Assembly: GCA_030765055.1 (NCBI GenBank)
Contig: CM060953.1
Location: 192,361,647-192,425,646, forward strand
Length of the DNA stretch: 64,000 nt
Origin: Mantis religiosa
Taxonomy: Eukaryota > Arthropoda > Insecta > Mantodea > Mantidae
Direction: 5' to 3'
The position numbers and the translations under genes were made by a program. This document shows positions 46,113-57,496 of this stretch, in pieces; positions within the stretch are counted from its first letter, which is position 1, and each line of letters starts with the position of its first letter. The notes under the pieces are model-generated. The model worked only from the letters and a program-made list of their open reading frames with translations, was not told the DNA's origin and made no database searches.

Positions 46113-46643
46113 TGCAGTGTCCAAAGAGTAATTATTAACTCTTTAAAACAGTAGTAAGTAGTATTTCTACATCCCTCTAATGGAGCGAGAGGTTACCATG
46201 AGGGCTTTTCAGCTAATATATAATATAAAGTGTACGAAACAACACACCCTGTCTGTCTAGAAGACTACTTTTCACAGAGAGGCGAGGAATGAAGACAGAT
46301 ATGAGTTATACAAAGTCGAGGTGCGGGTCTTGCGTGCTGTCTCACTTTTTCTCGGCCTCACAAAGGACAAAGCCGACCCACATGCAATAATTAATGTCTT
46401 CTCAAGAAGCTAAAAGCCTTCCTTAAACAGGAACATCCGGTAATTAATTTTTTTCTGACTCTCTTCCTGCTATCACCTGCCTCGACCAAGATTACTCTGC
46501 GAAAGAAAAGAAATTTGTTTTCTCCTTTCGCACGCAACAGTTCCGAAACCGTCTACCGTCTTTTGTTTACCTTTACAACGACCTTGGTTATGTTACGTGT
46601 CTTTAAGGCATAGTTCTAAGGCATACAACTTGAAAAACAAATG
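46113..46643. other. Unassigned spacer
   Basis: Mixed sequence with no recognised feature. Confidence 0.4.
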
Positions 46644-46740
46644 CTAGTGGTACCTTGTTTGTTTTACGTTCAAGGAAAAAAAAATCAAGTTCAAATCACG
46701 GTCAGGATGATAGGATTTTCTCTGGGGCTTTCCCTCATGC
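46644..46740 (+). repeat. tRNA-like SINE head at the 5' end of array 3
   Basis: TTTTACGTTCAAGG, an A-run, B-box-like AAGTTCAAATCACGGTCAGG (about 46687-46706), then GGATTTTCTCTGGGGCTTTC leading into the first monomer. It follows the order of the head at 48510-48600. Confidence 0.75.
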
Positions 46741-48472
46741 TGAAACAAGAATGTCTGGTAACTCTAAGCTCAATGTACCTTGTACTCATTTGAACATCAT
46801 TTCATTCATCGTCCAATATGACTTAACGTTGGAGGTTTTCCCTTATCCTGAAAGATGAATGTCTGGTAACTCTAAGCTCTATGTACCCTGTACTCATTTG
46901 AACATCATTTCATTCATCGTCCGATATGACTTAACATTGGAGGTTTTCCCTTATCCTGAAAGATGAATGTCTGGTAACTCTAAGCTCTATGTACCCTGTA
47001 CTCATTTGAACATCATTTCATTCATCGTCCGATATGACTTAACGTTGGAGGATTTCTCTTATCCTGAAAGATGAATGTCTGGTAAATCTAATCTCTATGT
47101 ACCCTATACTCATTTGAACATCATTTGATTCATCGTCCGATATGACTTAACATTGGAGGTTTTCCCTTATCCTGAAAGATGAATGTCTGGTAAATCTAAT
47201 CTCTATGTACCCTATACTCATTTGAACATCATTTGATTCATCGTCCGATATGACTTAACATTGGAGGTTTTCCCTTATCCTGAAAGATGAATGTCTGGTA
47301 AATCTAATCTCTATGTACCCTGTACTCATTTGAACATCATTTCATTCATCGTCCGATATGACTTAACATTGGAGGTTTTCCCTTATCCTGAAAGATGAAT
47401 GTCTGGTAAATCTAATCTCTATGTACCCTATACTCATTTGAACATCATTTGATTCATCGTCCGATATGACTTAACGTTGGAGGTTTTCTCTTATACTGAA
47501 AGATGAATGTCTAGTAACTGTAAGCTCTATGTACCCTGTACTCATTTGAACATCATTTCATTCATCGTCCGATATGACTTAACGTTGGAGGTTTCCCCTT
47601 ATCCTGAAAGATGAATGTCTGGTAAATATAATCTCTATGTACCCTGTACTCATTTGAACATCATTTCATTCATCGTCCGATGTGACTTAACGTTGGAGGT
47701 TTTCCCTTATCCTGAAAGATGAATGTCTAGTAACTGTAAGCTCTATGTACCCTGTACTCATTTGAACATCATTTCATTCATCGTCCGATATGACTTAACG
47801 TTGGAGGTTTTCTCTTATCCTGAAAGATGAATGTCTGGTAACTCTAAGCTCTATGTACTCTGTACTCATTTGAACATCATTTCATTCATCGTCCGATATG
47901 ACTTAACGTTGGAGGTTTTCCCTTATACTGAAAGATGGATGTCTGGTAACTCTAAGCTCTATGTACTCTGTACTCATTTGAACATCATTTCATTCATCGT
48001 CCGATATGACTTAACGTTGGAGGTTTTCCCTTATACTGAAAGATGAATGTCTGGTAACTCTAAGCTCTATGTACTCTGTACTCATTTGAACATCATTTCA
48101 TTCATCGTCCGATATGACTTAACGTTAGAGGTTTTCCCTTATACTGAAAGATGGATGTCTGGTAACTCTAAGCTCTATGTACTCTGTACTCATTTGAACA
48201 TCATTTCATTCATCGTCCGATTTGACTTAATGTTGGAGGTTTTATCTTATCCTGAAAGATGAATGTCTGGTAACTCTAAGCTATATGTACCCTGTACTCA
48301 TCTGAACATCATTTCATTCATCGTCCGATAAAACTTAACGTTGGAGGTGTTCCCTTATACTGAAAGATAAATGTCTGGTAACTCTAAGCTCTATGTACCC
48401 TGTACTCATTTGAACATTATTTCATTTATCTTCCAATATGACTTAACGTTGAAGGTTTTGTCTTATCCTGAA
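46741..48472 (+). repeat. 108-bp satellite, array 3, about 16 monomers
   Basis: Same orientation as array 2. GTCTGGTAACTCTAAGCTC recurs with the 108-bp period; several monomers have GTAAATCTAATCTCT instead. Since 108 is 36 codons, monomers with GATGGATG in place of GATGAATG lose a TGA and give 71-residue repetitive frames (47831-48046, 48047-48262), which I regard as by-products. Confidence 0.96.
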
Positions 48473-48724
48473 AGACGCTCGCCTCGGTAGCGTGGTTGTA
48501 GCATGTCTGCGTCACGTTCAAGAGGTCCCGAGTTTGAATCTCGGTCAGGGTGAGTTACCTGGGTAAGGTTTTTTCCGGGGTTTTCCCGTATCCCGTAAGA
48601 CGAATGTCGGGTAACTCTAAGGTCCATGGACCCCGGATTCATTTGAGCATCATTCCATCTATTCCATTCATCGTCCGATATGACTTAACGGTGGACTTAA
48701 ATTACAAAAAAAGAAAAAAAAAAG
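48473..48724 (+). mobile_element. Complete SINE, family 1: parent structure of the 108-bp satellite
   Basis: A tRNA-like head (CTCGCCTCGGTAGCGTGG, A-box near 48488-48500; GAGTTTGAATCTCGG B-box at 48530-48544) is followed by GTGAGTTACCTGGGTAAGG and a T-rich/GGGG stretch. The body (48581-48694) matches one satellite monomer in order: GACGAATGTCGGGTAACTCT, ATTCATTTGAGCATCATT and CATCGTCCGATATGACTTAA. The 3' end is A-rich (48705-48723). It has a 9-bp insertion relative to the satellite monomer. It abuts the end of array 3, so it either inserted there or is joined to it. The layout is that of a Pol III-transcribed SINE. Confidence 0.88.
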
Positions 48725-49950
48725 TCAGGTAGATTAAGTGTCATAGTAATTTCGCCATCTTCAGGACATCTCTGAGGTAGGGCAAGACATTTCAGAACGC
48801 GAATCGACACTTGGCCTATTAAAATTTCTTGACGTGCTATTACTTGGTCCGTGGAGTAAGAGTTTGCCGCCCCTGATTTAAGGAAACTTTGGAAATATTT
48901 ATAAAACAAGGCAAAGTAGGTACTGACTATAAAAGTATAAGTTAATGACCCCAGACAGTTGAGAATCAGTTCACGTCCGGTACATTTAGCTACCTGCCAA
49001 CTCTGACGACATAGAGGACCAGTAACTGCTTCGCTTACCCTAAGAAAGCGATGTTAGAGATCGTTAACACAGTCGTTCAGAAAATAAAAAAGGATGTATT
49101 TGTTTCGAGTCTTGCTTTGCGTACCGTGCGTAATTATGTGCAAATGAAACAGATATGCTTTAGTCTCCCACAGCCGTGGTCTTTTTATTTGGGTCCCTGG
49201 TTCACCCAGTTCACACGCTTAAACCAGATATTCATCTTCATTCGTCAACAAAGACGTCCTTTAAATGTGGGACAGGGTGTTTGTTAATTCGTTCCACTCA
49301 TGAAGTAATACTACTGTGTTCTGAAAACAACTGAATGACAGAGCTGGTTTTCGTTTGTTTCTGTCTTACATCGCAATGTATAAGCAGAAGCTATATGGGG
49401 AAAATTATAAAAAATTACATTTTTATTTTATTATTATTTTGTCTTGACCTTTGCTGTCCACGATTTACCGTTTAAGTTTAGTTTAAGGAACTAGAATTTG
49501 GTCTTAATTTGATGTTTATTTTATTATTCTTTGCCCAATACTTATTAATATTTCCACCAGTTTTTTAACCGGCCACTTCACTTTCTCTTAACAAATTAGT
49601 TCAATTTTCAATGAAACTTCATTTAACTCACACTGTGAGTTCACTCTTGTGAACTACTTCCAATATTCACTTTCGTCCGGACTTAGCACACGATTCACTC
49701 ATTCGGAAGTCGAACATAGGACGTCCCTTAAGCGACTTTTATGAGTTTCTAAATGTATTACCCAGTTAAGCTGAAAAGTTATTTTCAAATTATTGTATTT
49801 CAGTATTAGAATAGTTTAAATTACATGTAAAATCTGATGTTATTAAATTTTAATAATAGGATTTTATTATCCAGTGTCAAACGCTGCACATAATCAATGT
49901 TTAACTGTCACATGATTTTGCTTTAATAGTCATAGTCCAAAACAAAACAA
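48725..49950. other. Unassigned spacer
   Basis: Becomes strongly AT-rich after 49380. No recognised coding region or element. Confidence 0.45.
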
Positions 49951-52900
49951 GTACACGGTACATAGAGCTTAGAGTTACCAGACATTCATCTTTCAGGATA
50001 AGAGAAAGCTTCCAACGTTAAGTCATAGCGCACGATGAATGAAATGATGTTCAAATGAGTACAGGGTACATAGAGCTTAGAGTTACCAGTCATTCATCTT
50101 TCAGGATAATAGAAAACCTCCAACGTTATGTCATATCGGACGATGAAAGAAATAATGTTCAAATGAGTACAGGGTACATAGAGCTTAGAGTTACCAGACA
50201 TTCATCTTTCAGGATAATAGAAAACCTCCAACGTTAAGTCATATCGGACGATGAAAGAAATGATGTTCAAATGATTACAGGGTACATAGAGCTTAGAGTT
50301 AACAGATATTCATCTTTCAGGATAAGAGAAAACCTCCAACGTTAAGTCATATCGGACGATGAGTGAAATGATGTTCAAATGAGTACAGGATACATAGAGG
50401 TTAGTTACCAGACATTCATCTTTCAGGATAAGAGAAAACTTCCAACGTTAAGTAATATCGGACGATGCATGAAATGTTTAAATGAGTACAGGGTACATAG
50501 AGCTTAGAGTTACCAGACATTCATCTTTCAGGATAAGAGAAAACCTCCAACGTTAAGTCATATCGGACGATGAATGAAATGATGCTCAAGTGAGTACAGG
50601 GTACATAGTTCTTAGAGTTACCTGACATTCATCTTTCAGGATAAGAGAAAACTTCCAACGTTAAGTCATATCGGACGATGAATGAAATGATGTTCAAATG
50701 AGTACAGGGAACATAGAGCTTAGAGTTACCAGACATTCATCTTTCAGGATAAGAGAAAACCTCCAACGTTAAGTCATATCGGACGAAGAATGAAATGATG
50801 TTCAAATGAGTACAGGGAACATAGAGCTTAGAGTTACCAGACATTCATCTTTCAGGATAAGAGAAAACCTCCAACGTTAAGTCATATCGGACGATGAATT
50901 AAATGATGTACAAATGAGTACAGGGTACATAGAGCTTAGAGTTACCAGACATTCATCTTTCAGGATAAGAGAAAACTTCCAACGTTAAGTCATATCGGAC
51001 GATGAATGAAATGATGTTTAAATGATTACAGGGTACATAGTTCTTAGAGTTACCTGACATTCATCTTTCAGGATAAGAGAAAACCTCCAACGTTAAGTCA
51101 TATCGGACGATGAATGAAATGATGTTCAAATGAGTACAGGGAACATAGAGCTTAGAGTTACCAGACATTCATCTTTCAGGATAAGAGAAAACTTCCAACG
51201 TTAAGTAATATCGGACGATGCATGAAATGTTTAAATGAGTACAGGGTACATAGAGCTTAGAGTTACCAGACATTCATCTTTCAGGATAAGAGAAAACCTC
51301 CAACGTTAAGTCATATCGGACGATGAATGAAATGATGCTCAAGTGAGTACAGGGTACATAGTTCTTAGAGTTACCTGACATTCATCTTTCAGGATAAGAG
51401 AAAACTTCCAACGTTAAGTCATATCGGACGATGAATGAAATGATGTTCAAATGAGTACAGGGAACATAGAGCTTAGAGTTACCAGACATTCATCTTTCAG
51501 GATAAGAGAAAACCTCCAACGTTAAGTCATATCGGACGAAGAATGAAATGATGTTCAAATGAGTACAGGGAACATAGAGCTTAGAGTTACCAGACATTCA
51601 TCTTTCAGGATAAGAGAAAACCTCCAACGTTAAGTCATATCGGACGATGAATGAAATGATGTACAAATGAGTACAGGGTACATAGAGCTTAGAGTTACCA
51701 GACATTCATCTTTCAGGATAAGAGAAAACTTCCAACGTTAAGTCATATCGGACGATGAATGAAATGATGTTCAAATGATTACAGGGTACATAGTTCTTAG
51801 AGTTACCTGACATTCATCTTTCAGGATAAGAGAAAACCTCCAACGTTAAGTCATATCGGACGATGAATGAAATGATGTACAAATGAGTACAGGGTACATA
51901 GAGCTTAGAGTTACCAGACATTCATCTTTCAGGATAAGAGAAAACTTCCAACGTTAAGTCATATCGGACGATGAATGAAATGATGTTCAAATGATTACAG
52001 GGAACATAGAGCTTAGAGTTACCAGACATTCATCTTTCAGGATAAGAGAAAACTTCCAACGTTAAGTCATATCGGACGATGAATGAAATGATGTTCAAAT
52101 GATTACAGGGAACATAGAGCTTAGGGTTACCAGACATTCATCTTTCAGGATAAGAGAAAACCTCCAACGTTAAGTCATATCGGACGATGAATGAAATGAT
52201 GCTCAAGTGAGTACAGGGTACATAGTTCTTAGAGTTACCTGACATTCATCTTTCAGGATAAGAGAAAACTTCCAACGTTAAGTCATATCGGACGATGAAT
52301 GAAATGATGTTCAAATGAGTACAGGGAACATAGAGCTTAGAGTTACCAGACATTCATCTTTCAGGATAAGAGAAAACCTCCAACGTTAAGTCATATCGGA
52401 CGAAGAATGAAATGATGTTCAAATGAGTACAGGGAACATAGAGCTTAGAGTTACCAGACATTCATCTTTCAGGATAAGAGAAAACCTCCAACGTTAAGTC
52501 ATATCGGACGATGAATTAAATGATGTACAAATGAGTACAGGGTACATAGAGCTTAGAGTTACCAGACATTCATCTTTCAGGATAAGAGAAAACTTCCAAC
52601 GTTAAGTCATATCGGACGATGAATGAAATGATGTTTAAATGATTACAGGGTACATAGTTCTTAGAGTTACCTGACATTCATCTTTCAGGATAAGAGAAAA
52701 CCTCCAACGTTAAGTCATATCGGACGATGAATGAAATGATGTTCAAATGAGTACAGGGAACATAGAGCTTAGAGTTACCAGACATTCATCTTTCAGGATA
52801 AGAGAAAACTTCCAACGTTAAGTAATATCGGACGATGCATGAAATGTTTAAATGAGTACAGGGTACATAGAGCTTAGAGTTACCAGACATTCATCTTTCA

Positions 52901-54090
52901 GGATAAGAGAAAACCTCCAACGTTAAGTCATATCGGACGATGAATGAAATGATGCTCAAGTGAGTACAGGGTACATAGTTCTTAGAGTTACCTGACATTC
53001 ATCTTTCAGGATAAGAGAAAACTTCCAACGTTAAGTCATATCGGACGATGAATGAAATGATGTTCAAATGAGTACAGGGAACATAGAGCTTAGAGTTACC
53101 AGACATTCATCTTTCAGGATAAGAGAAAACCTCCAACGTTAAGTCATATCGGACGAAGAATGAAATGATGTTCAAATGAGTACAGGGAACATAGAGCTTA
53201 GAGTTACCAGACATTCATCTTTCAGGATAAGAGAAAACCTCCAACGTTAAGTCATATCGGACGATGAATGAAATGATGTACAAATGAGTACAGGGTACAT
53301 AGAGCTTAGAGTTACCAGACATTCATCTTTCAGGATAAGAGAAAACTTCCAACGTTAAGTCATATCGGACGATGAATGAAATGATGTTCAAATGATTACA
53401 GGGTACATAGTTCTTAGAGTTACCTGACATTCATCTTTCAGGATAAGAGAAAACCTCCAACGTTAAGTCATATCGGACGATGAATGAAATGATGTACAAA
53501 TGAGTACAGGGTACATAGAGCTTAGAGTTACCAGACATTCATCTTTCAGGATAAGAGAAAACTTCCAACGTTAAGTCATATCGGACGATGAATGAAATGA
53601 TGTTCAAATGATTACAGGGAACATAGAGCTTAGAGTTACCAGACATTCATCTTTCAGGATAAGAGAAAACTTCCAACGTTAAGTCATATCGGACGATGAA
53701 TGAAATGATGTTCAAATGATTACAGGGAACATAGAGCTTAGGGTTACCAGACATTCATCTTTCAGGATAAGAGAAAACCTCCAACGTTAAGTCATATCGG
53801 ACGATGAATGAAATGATGTTCAAGTGAGTACAGGGTGCATAGAGCTTAGAGTTACCAGACATTCATCTTTCAGGATAAGAGAAAACCTTCAACGTTAAGT
53901 CATATCGGACGATGAATGAAATGATGTTCAAGTGAGTACAGTGTACACAGAGCTTAGAGTTAACAGACATTCATCTTTCAGGATAAAAAATTCTCCAACG
54001 TTAAGTCATATCGGATTACGAATGGAATGATGTTTAAATTAGTCCAGGGTACATACATCTTAAAGTTTCCAAAATTTTCTTACAGGATAA
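49951..54090 (-). repeat. 108-bp satellite, array 4, about 38 monomers
   Basis: Same orientation as array 1 (AGAGTTACCAGACATTCATC recurs at about 108 bp). A 15-monomer higher-order repeat of about 1617 bp is visible: GACGATGCATGAAATGTTTA at 51214 and 52831, and CTTAGGGTTACC near 52120 and 53737. Another copy of the GATGCATG monomer lies at 50461. The right end continues into a SINE head; the left end (AAAACAAAACAAGTACACGG) has no clear A-tail complement. Confidence 0.97.
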
Positions 54091-54172
54091 GCGAAAGCGC
54101 AGGAAAGGTGTTGCCCAGATTCGAATCGGGACTTCTTGAATGTCAGGCAGACGTGCTGCCATCTGTGCTACA
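54091..54172 (-). repeat. tRNA-like SINE head at the 5' end of array 4
   Basis: The minus strand reads GTAGCACAGATGGCAGCACG, TCTGCCTGACATTCAAGAAG, TCCCGATTCGAATCTGGG (B-box; plus strand 54113-54130), then the first monomer. The A-box to B-box spacing is like that of the complete SINE. Confidence 0.8.
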
Positions 54173-55203
54173 GAATTTTAGTGTTTTAGATCATAACTTT
54201 AAGGGATTTACGTGTAAATTTCGCGCTTGATGCTACACTTGACTTGAAAAATTAGTGTAACTATTTAAAATAAAATATAGTTTCCTTTATATAACTCCAG
54301 TACAAACACAATTTATATATTCAAGTTTTGGGAGGGGTTTGTGTAGCCCTGTTTGTTCTGAATGAATGTTCTGTGTTTGTTAAATGTTAAGACGGACTAA
54401 AAGGTACTACACTTAAATTTTCTGTGGCTTTAACCAGTTCTAATGTATTGTTTGTTATTTGTTTAAATATCCAAATGATTTTAGCTTCTCCAACTGTAAG
54501 TAGCTCTTCGCCCAGACAGTTGAACCTGAGGTGGCCTCCTCTTACCTGCAACAACTTGTCCTAATCCCAAAAGATGTGTGTTTTATGATCTGAACTAGAG
54601 GCAGGAGTTAATGCACGTGCTTCACGTGACGGCTTTGATCGTGGACATCATGGGCGACCCAAAAGATCCTGATAGCTCCCCTCGGAAGCGGAGTAGGGTC
54701 AGAATTTAATGCTTCAGGAACTTTTTTTTACGTTGTAACCAAGTCCAAATCATGATTCAGTAGTGCAGAAGGGCTCAGGGGGTAAGATCAAAGCAAAAAT
54801 GGTATGCCCTACTCTACTATCCAGATAGCACAAAAGGAAAAATCTCATTTTTAAATCGTTTGATATCATGCCACACGGAAAACATTTTCATTGGATAAAG
54901 AAGAGTCTACCGCTGCAGTAAAAAATTGCATGTGTCACTACTTTCTCTACCAGTCTACACATTTTGTTGTAGATATAGGGGAATATAAGAGCAAAAGCTC
55001 ACTTTCTTCTCGGGCAGCCAGTCAGGTCAAAAGATGATTAGATATCATTCGGGAGTGTGCATCTCTCCAATCATCAGGATATTTATAAAATGTTATAACC
55101 TCAAATGAAATACTGGATATTACACAACTATAAACAAAGACAAAACACTACCAAAATTGGCAGTACAGAAAAAAAGACTGTTTTCAGTAAATTAAATGCC
55201 AGG
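54173..55203. other. Unassigned spacer
   Basis: No confident feature. CTCGGAAGCGGAGTAGGGTC near 54680 resembles sequence I associate with untranslated parts of insect Penelope-type elements, which would fit the fragments that follow, but I cannot verify it. Confidence 0.3.
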
Positions 55204-55713
55204 TCAGGAGATGGCGTGAGTATAGAAAATTGTGTCAAACAAAGGGAACTGCTTAACTTGATTATCAAGCTGTATTGATCTTTGCTTCTTATATCGATGG
55301 ATTTCCATTTTTAAGGCCGGTTTCCAAGAGGAGCTGAACTGAAATACAGCATCTCCATTAAGCGTGCTCCTTTCAGAGGAAGTTGTCAAAGCCTCCTTAA
55401 TTCTCCACTCCCAGTAACTGTTGAATTTTGCCAAGGTGGTCGTCTCCCGAAAGTTGCCTCTATGGTCGTTATCAAAACAATGCTCTGTCAGCCCAGGCTT
55501 CTCAGGTTGCACTAAACGAATGCTCCGTTCATGTTCGATTATTCTAGTAGCGATGGTCCTTCCGGTTCGTGCTATATTGTCACTATGTTTCTTATATCTT
55601 TCTTTATGTTTGTGAAAGACAAACTGGACATCCAAGTTCCGGGTGTGTACCGCATTCCCTGTGAATGTGGGACACCGCATATAAGACAAACCAGAAGGGC
55701 CATCGCTGCTCAT
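55204..55713 (-). pseudogene. Penelope-type element: GIY-YIG domain and C-terminus fragment
   Basis: The minus-strand frame reads ARTGRTIATRIIEHERSIRL, then TEHCFDNDHRGNF, ESTL-like linker and SSSWKPAL. In Penelope-like elements this order belongs to the C-terminal GIY-YIG endonuclease that nicks target DNA: the IGQTGRS, R..EH and EH...H motifs, then SWKP near the end. The frame is open for 169 codons, but its first 40 codons run over sequence from the opposing fragment. The YIG is altered (IARTG), so activity is unlikely. Confidence 0.6.
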
Positions 55714-55740
55714 TTTTCCAAATCCTCCATTTTCATGAAA
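55606..55740 (+). pseudogene. Penelope-type element: GIY-YIG N-terminal fragment, opposite strand
   Basis: The plus strand reads VPGVYRIPCECGTPHIRQTR and RAIAAHF. GVY is the GIY half and HIRQT the decayed YIGQT half of a GIY-YIG domain. It lies head to head with the minus-strand fragment and partly overlaps its extended frame, so an inversion or a second fragment is involved. Confidence 0.6.
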
Positions 55741-55976
55741 CCCCTACACTTGTCTTGTTTAAAATGCTGTCATTCAAAAAGTAAACAAGCTATTGACCTG
55801 CAGCTATGGACAAAAGCTAGTCTATAGTTGAATTATATGATGCTATCCGTCAAACTAGCCCTTCCAAACGAGACATATGTTTTACTGGCTGGAAAACTAT
55901 CATAAATTAAAGAAAATTCTATGTAATTAAGAATTTTGGCGGGAGATATGATTGAAATTGTCGCAGTTTTGAAATA

Positions 55977-56882
55977 CGAGGGCTGTTCAATAAGGAATGA
56001 TCACAATTTTTTTTCTTGACCACGTCACTTTACTCATCCACATAATTTTGATGGTCCTTCTCAAAATAGTCTCCCCTGAATACAATTCACTTGTCCCAGC
56101 GTTTCTGCCAGTCTTCAAAGACATGCTTGAAACCATTTTTTGAGAGATCCTTCAAAATCGCCTCCGCAGCCTTCACAACTGCTTCTGATGATGCATAAAA
56201 TCTCCCACGAAATCGTTTCTTCAAGTTAGAGAATAGAAAAAAGTCACATGGGGCTAAATTCGGACTATAGGGAGGGTGCGGGAGGCACTTCACGTTGACT
56301 TTTGCAAGATATTCAGCAACAATATTCGCAATACGTGGCCGCGCAATATCGTGGTGCAGCATCCAGCCTGCTTCACGGAAATGTGGTCTTTTGTGCCTGA
56401 TATGGACTTACAATGTTTTCGGGACATCCCTGCAGTATTTTCCAGTTACTGATGTGTGTGCAGATACAACACGCTGACAATGAATATCAAAGAATGAGAT
56501 GACTATAACTTTCCCAGCAGAAGCAACCACTTTTGTTTTTTGGGAGGTTGGTGATGAAGGAGATTTCCACACTTAGCTTTGCTGTTTGCTCTCAGGATCA
56601 AAATGATGTAGACAAGTTTCATCAGCAGTGATTACGTTTGAAAGGAACTCCGGATCTTCCTCTAACATCAACTTTAACTGTATGTTCCCTCCATTGCAGT
56701 GTTAGGCGATACTGAATATGTCGGAACTTGCCTAGTTCTCACAGGCGGGAACCAGGAGTACCAACAATGAACCTACTACGGCGTGTTTGTTTCACATTAT
56801 GCTAACAATAATGAGACTGTATTTTGGTGCGAAAAATTATGACCGTAAAAAATTATGATCATTCTTTATTGAACAGCCCTCG
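55977..56882 (-). mobile_element. Mariner copy F, internally deleted (906 bp)
   Basis: Both ends are present: CGAGGGCTGTTCAATAAGGA at 55977 and CTTTATTGAACAGCCCTCG at 56882, with TA on each side (55975-55976 and 56883-56884). The helix-turn-helix region is deleted at the same junction as in copy B (minus strand: GGAGGGAACA joined to TACAGTTAAAG, near 56692). Confidence 0.94.
56030..56704 (-). pseudogene. Mariner transposase, DNA-binding domain deleted (copy F)
   Basis: The original start at 56704 goes out of frame at the deletion and stops after six codons. The C-terminal part (56087-56362) keeps HHDIARPR (second aspartate, N changed to I) and NLAPCD (third aspartate). The first-aspartate region (ITADETCLHHFD) is in another frame near 56600. 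Confidence 0.88.
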
Positions 56883-56884
56883 TA

Positions 56885-57371
56885 CATTGAACCTATGGAT
56901 GCTTTTTTGCTAAGAATGGTAAGATTTTAATCAGGGAATTTCAGAAGATGCTCATCCAACGTTTTGGTTGATTTCTGTCTTGAGATAAGTAGGTATAAAC
57001 TGCTGGAAAGTGAAGTGGGACTGTTCACATGGAAACCGTTTGGTGGCTCCCCTCGTGCAAGGTGATTCCCCTACTTGTCATCGCTCTGTTTACACCAACA
57101 TGCTGAAGGGCAAATCTAATGTGAAGGAGCTGGATCGATTACATTCAGGGCCAATACACATATTTGCTTCTGCTCTTAGTAGACTCCTGTATTATATCAC
57201 GACAATTGTATCCATTCTCCAAACATCGTGTTTCAATTTCACTGCTTCAGCAATATTCCATGATCCTGTGCAGAGAACAGCAATTCATGCCCAAGGCTGT
57301 GCAAGTAGCCATTCACAATAAAAATTAAACATTAACAATGAGTTTTGGAGCTTTTCCATTTTAAATTCATG
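56885..57371. other. Unassigned spacer
   Basis: A 103-codon open frame at 57010-57321 has no recognisable family. Nothing else was identified. Confidence 0.4.
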
Positions 57372-57494
57372 GAATTAAAGTGTGCTTTCACGCCACCTGT
57401 GTGTAGCAAAAGGTAAGTCAGACTGAAAAATTCAATACAATAGCCAATAATTCATTAACCATGGGTCTCCTGATCGCCGTACGATTGCTCTATC
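57372..57494 (-). repeat. SINE family 2 copy, left part (split by mariner G)
   Basis: CCTGTGTGTAGC, AAGTCAGACTGAAAAATTCA and CTCCTGATCGCCGTACGATT follow the SINE family 2 consensus up to CTCTATC, where mariner G begins. Confidence 0.8.
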
Positions 57495-57496
57495 TA

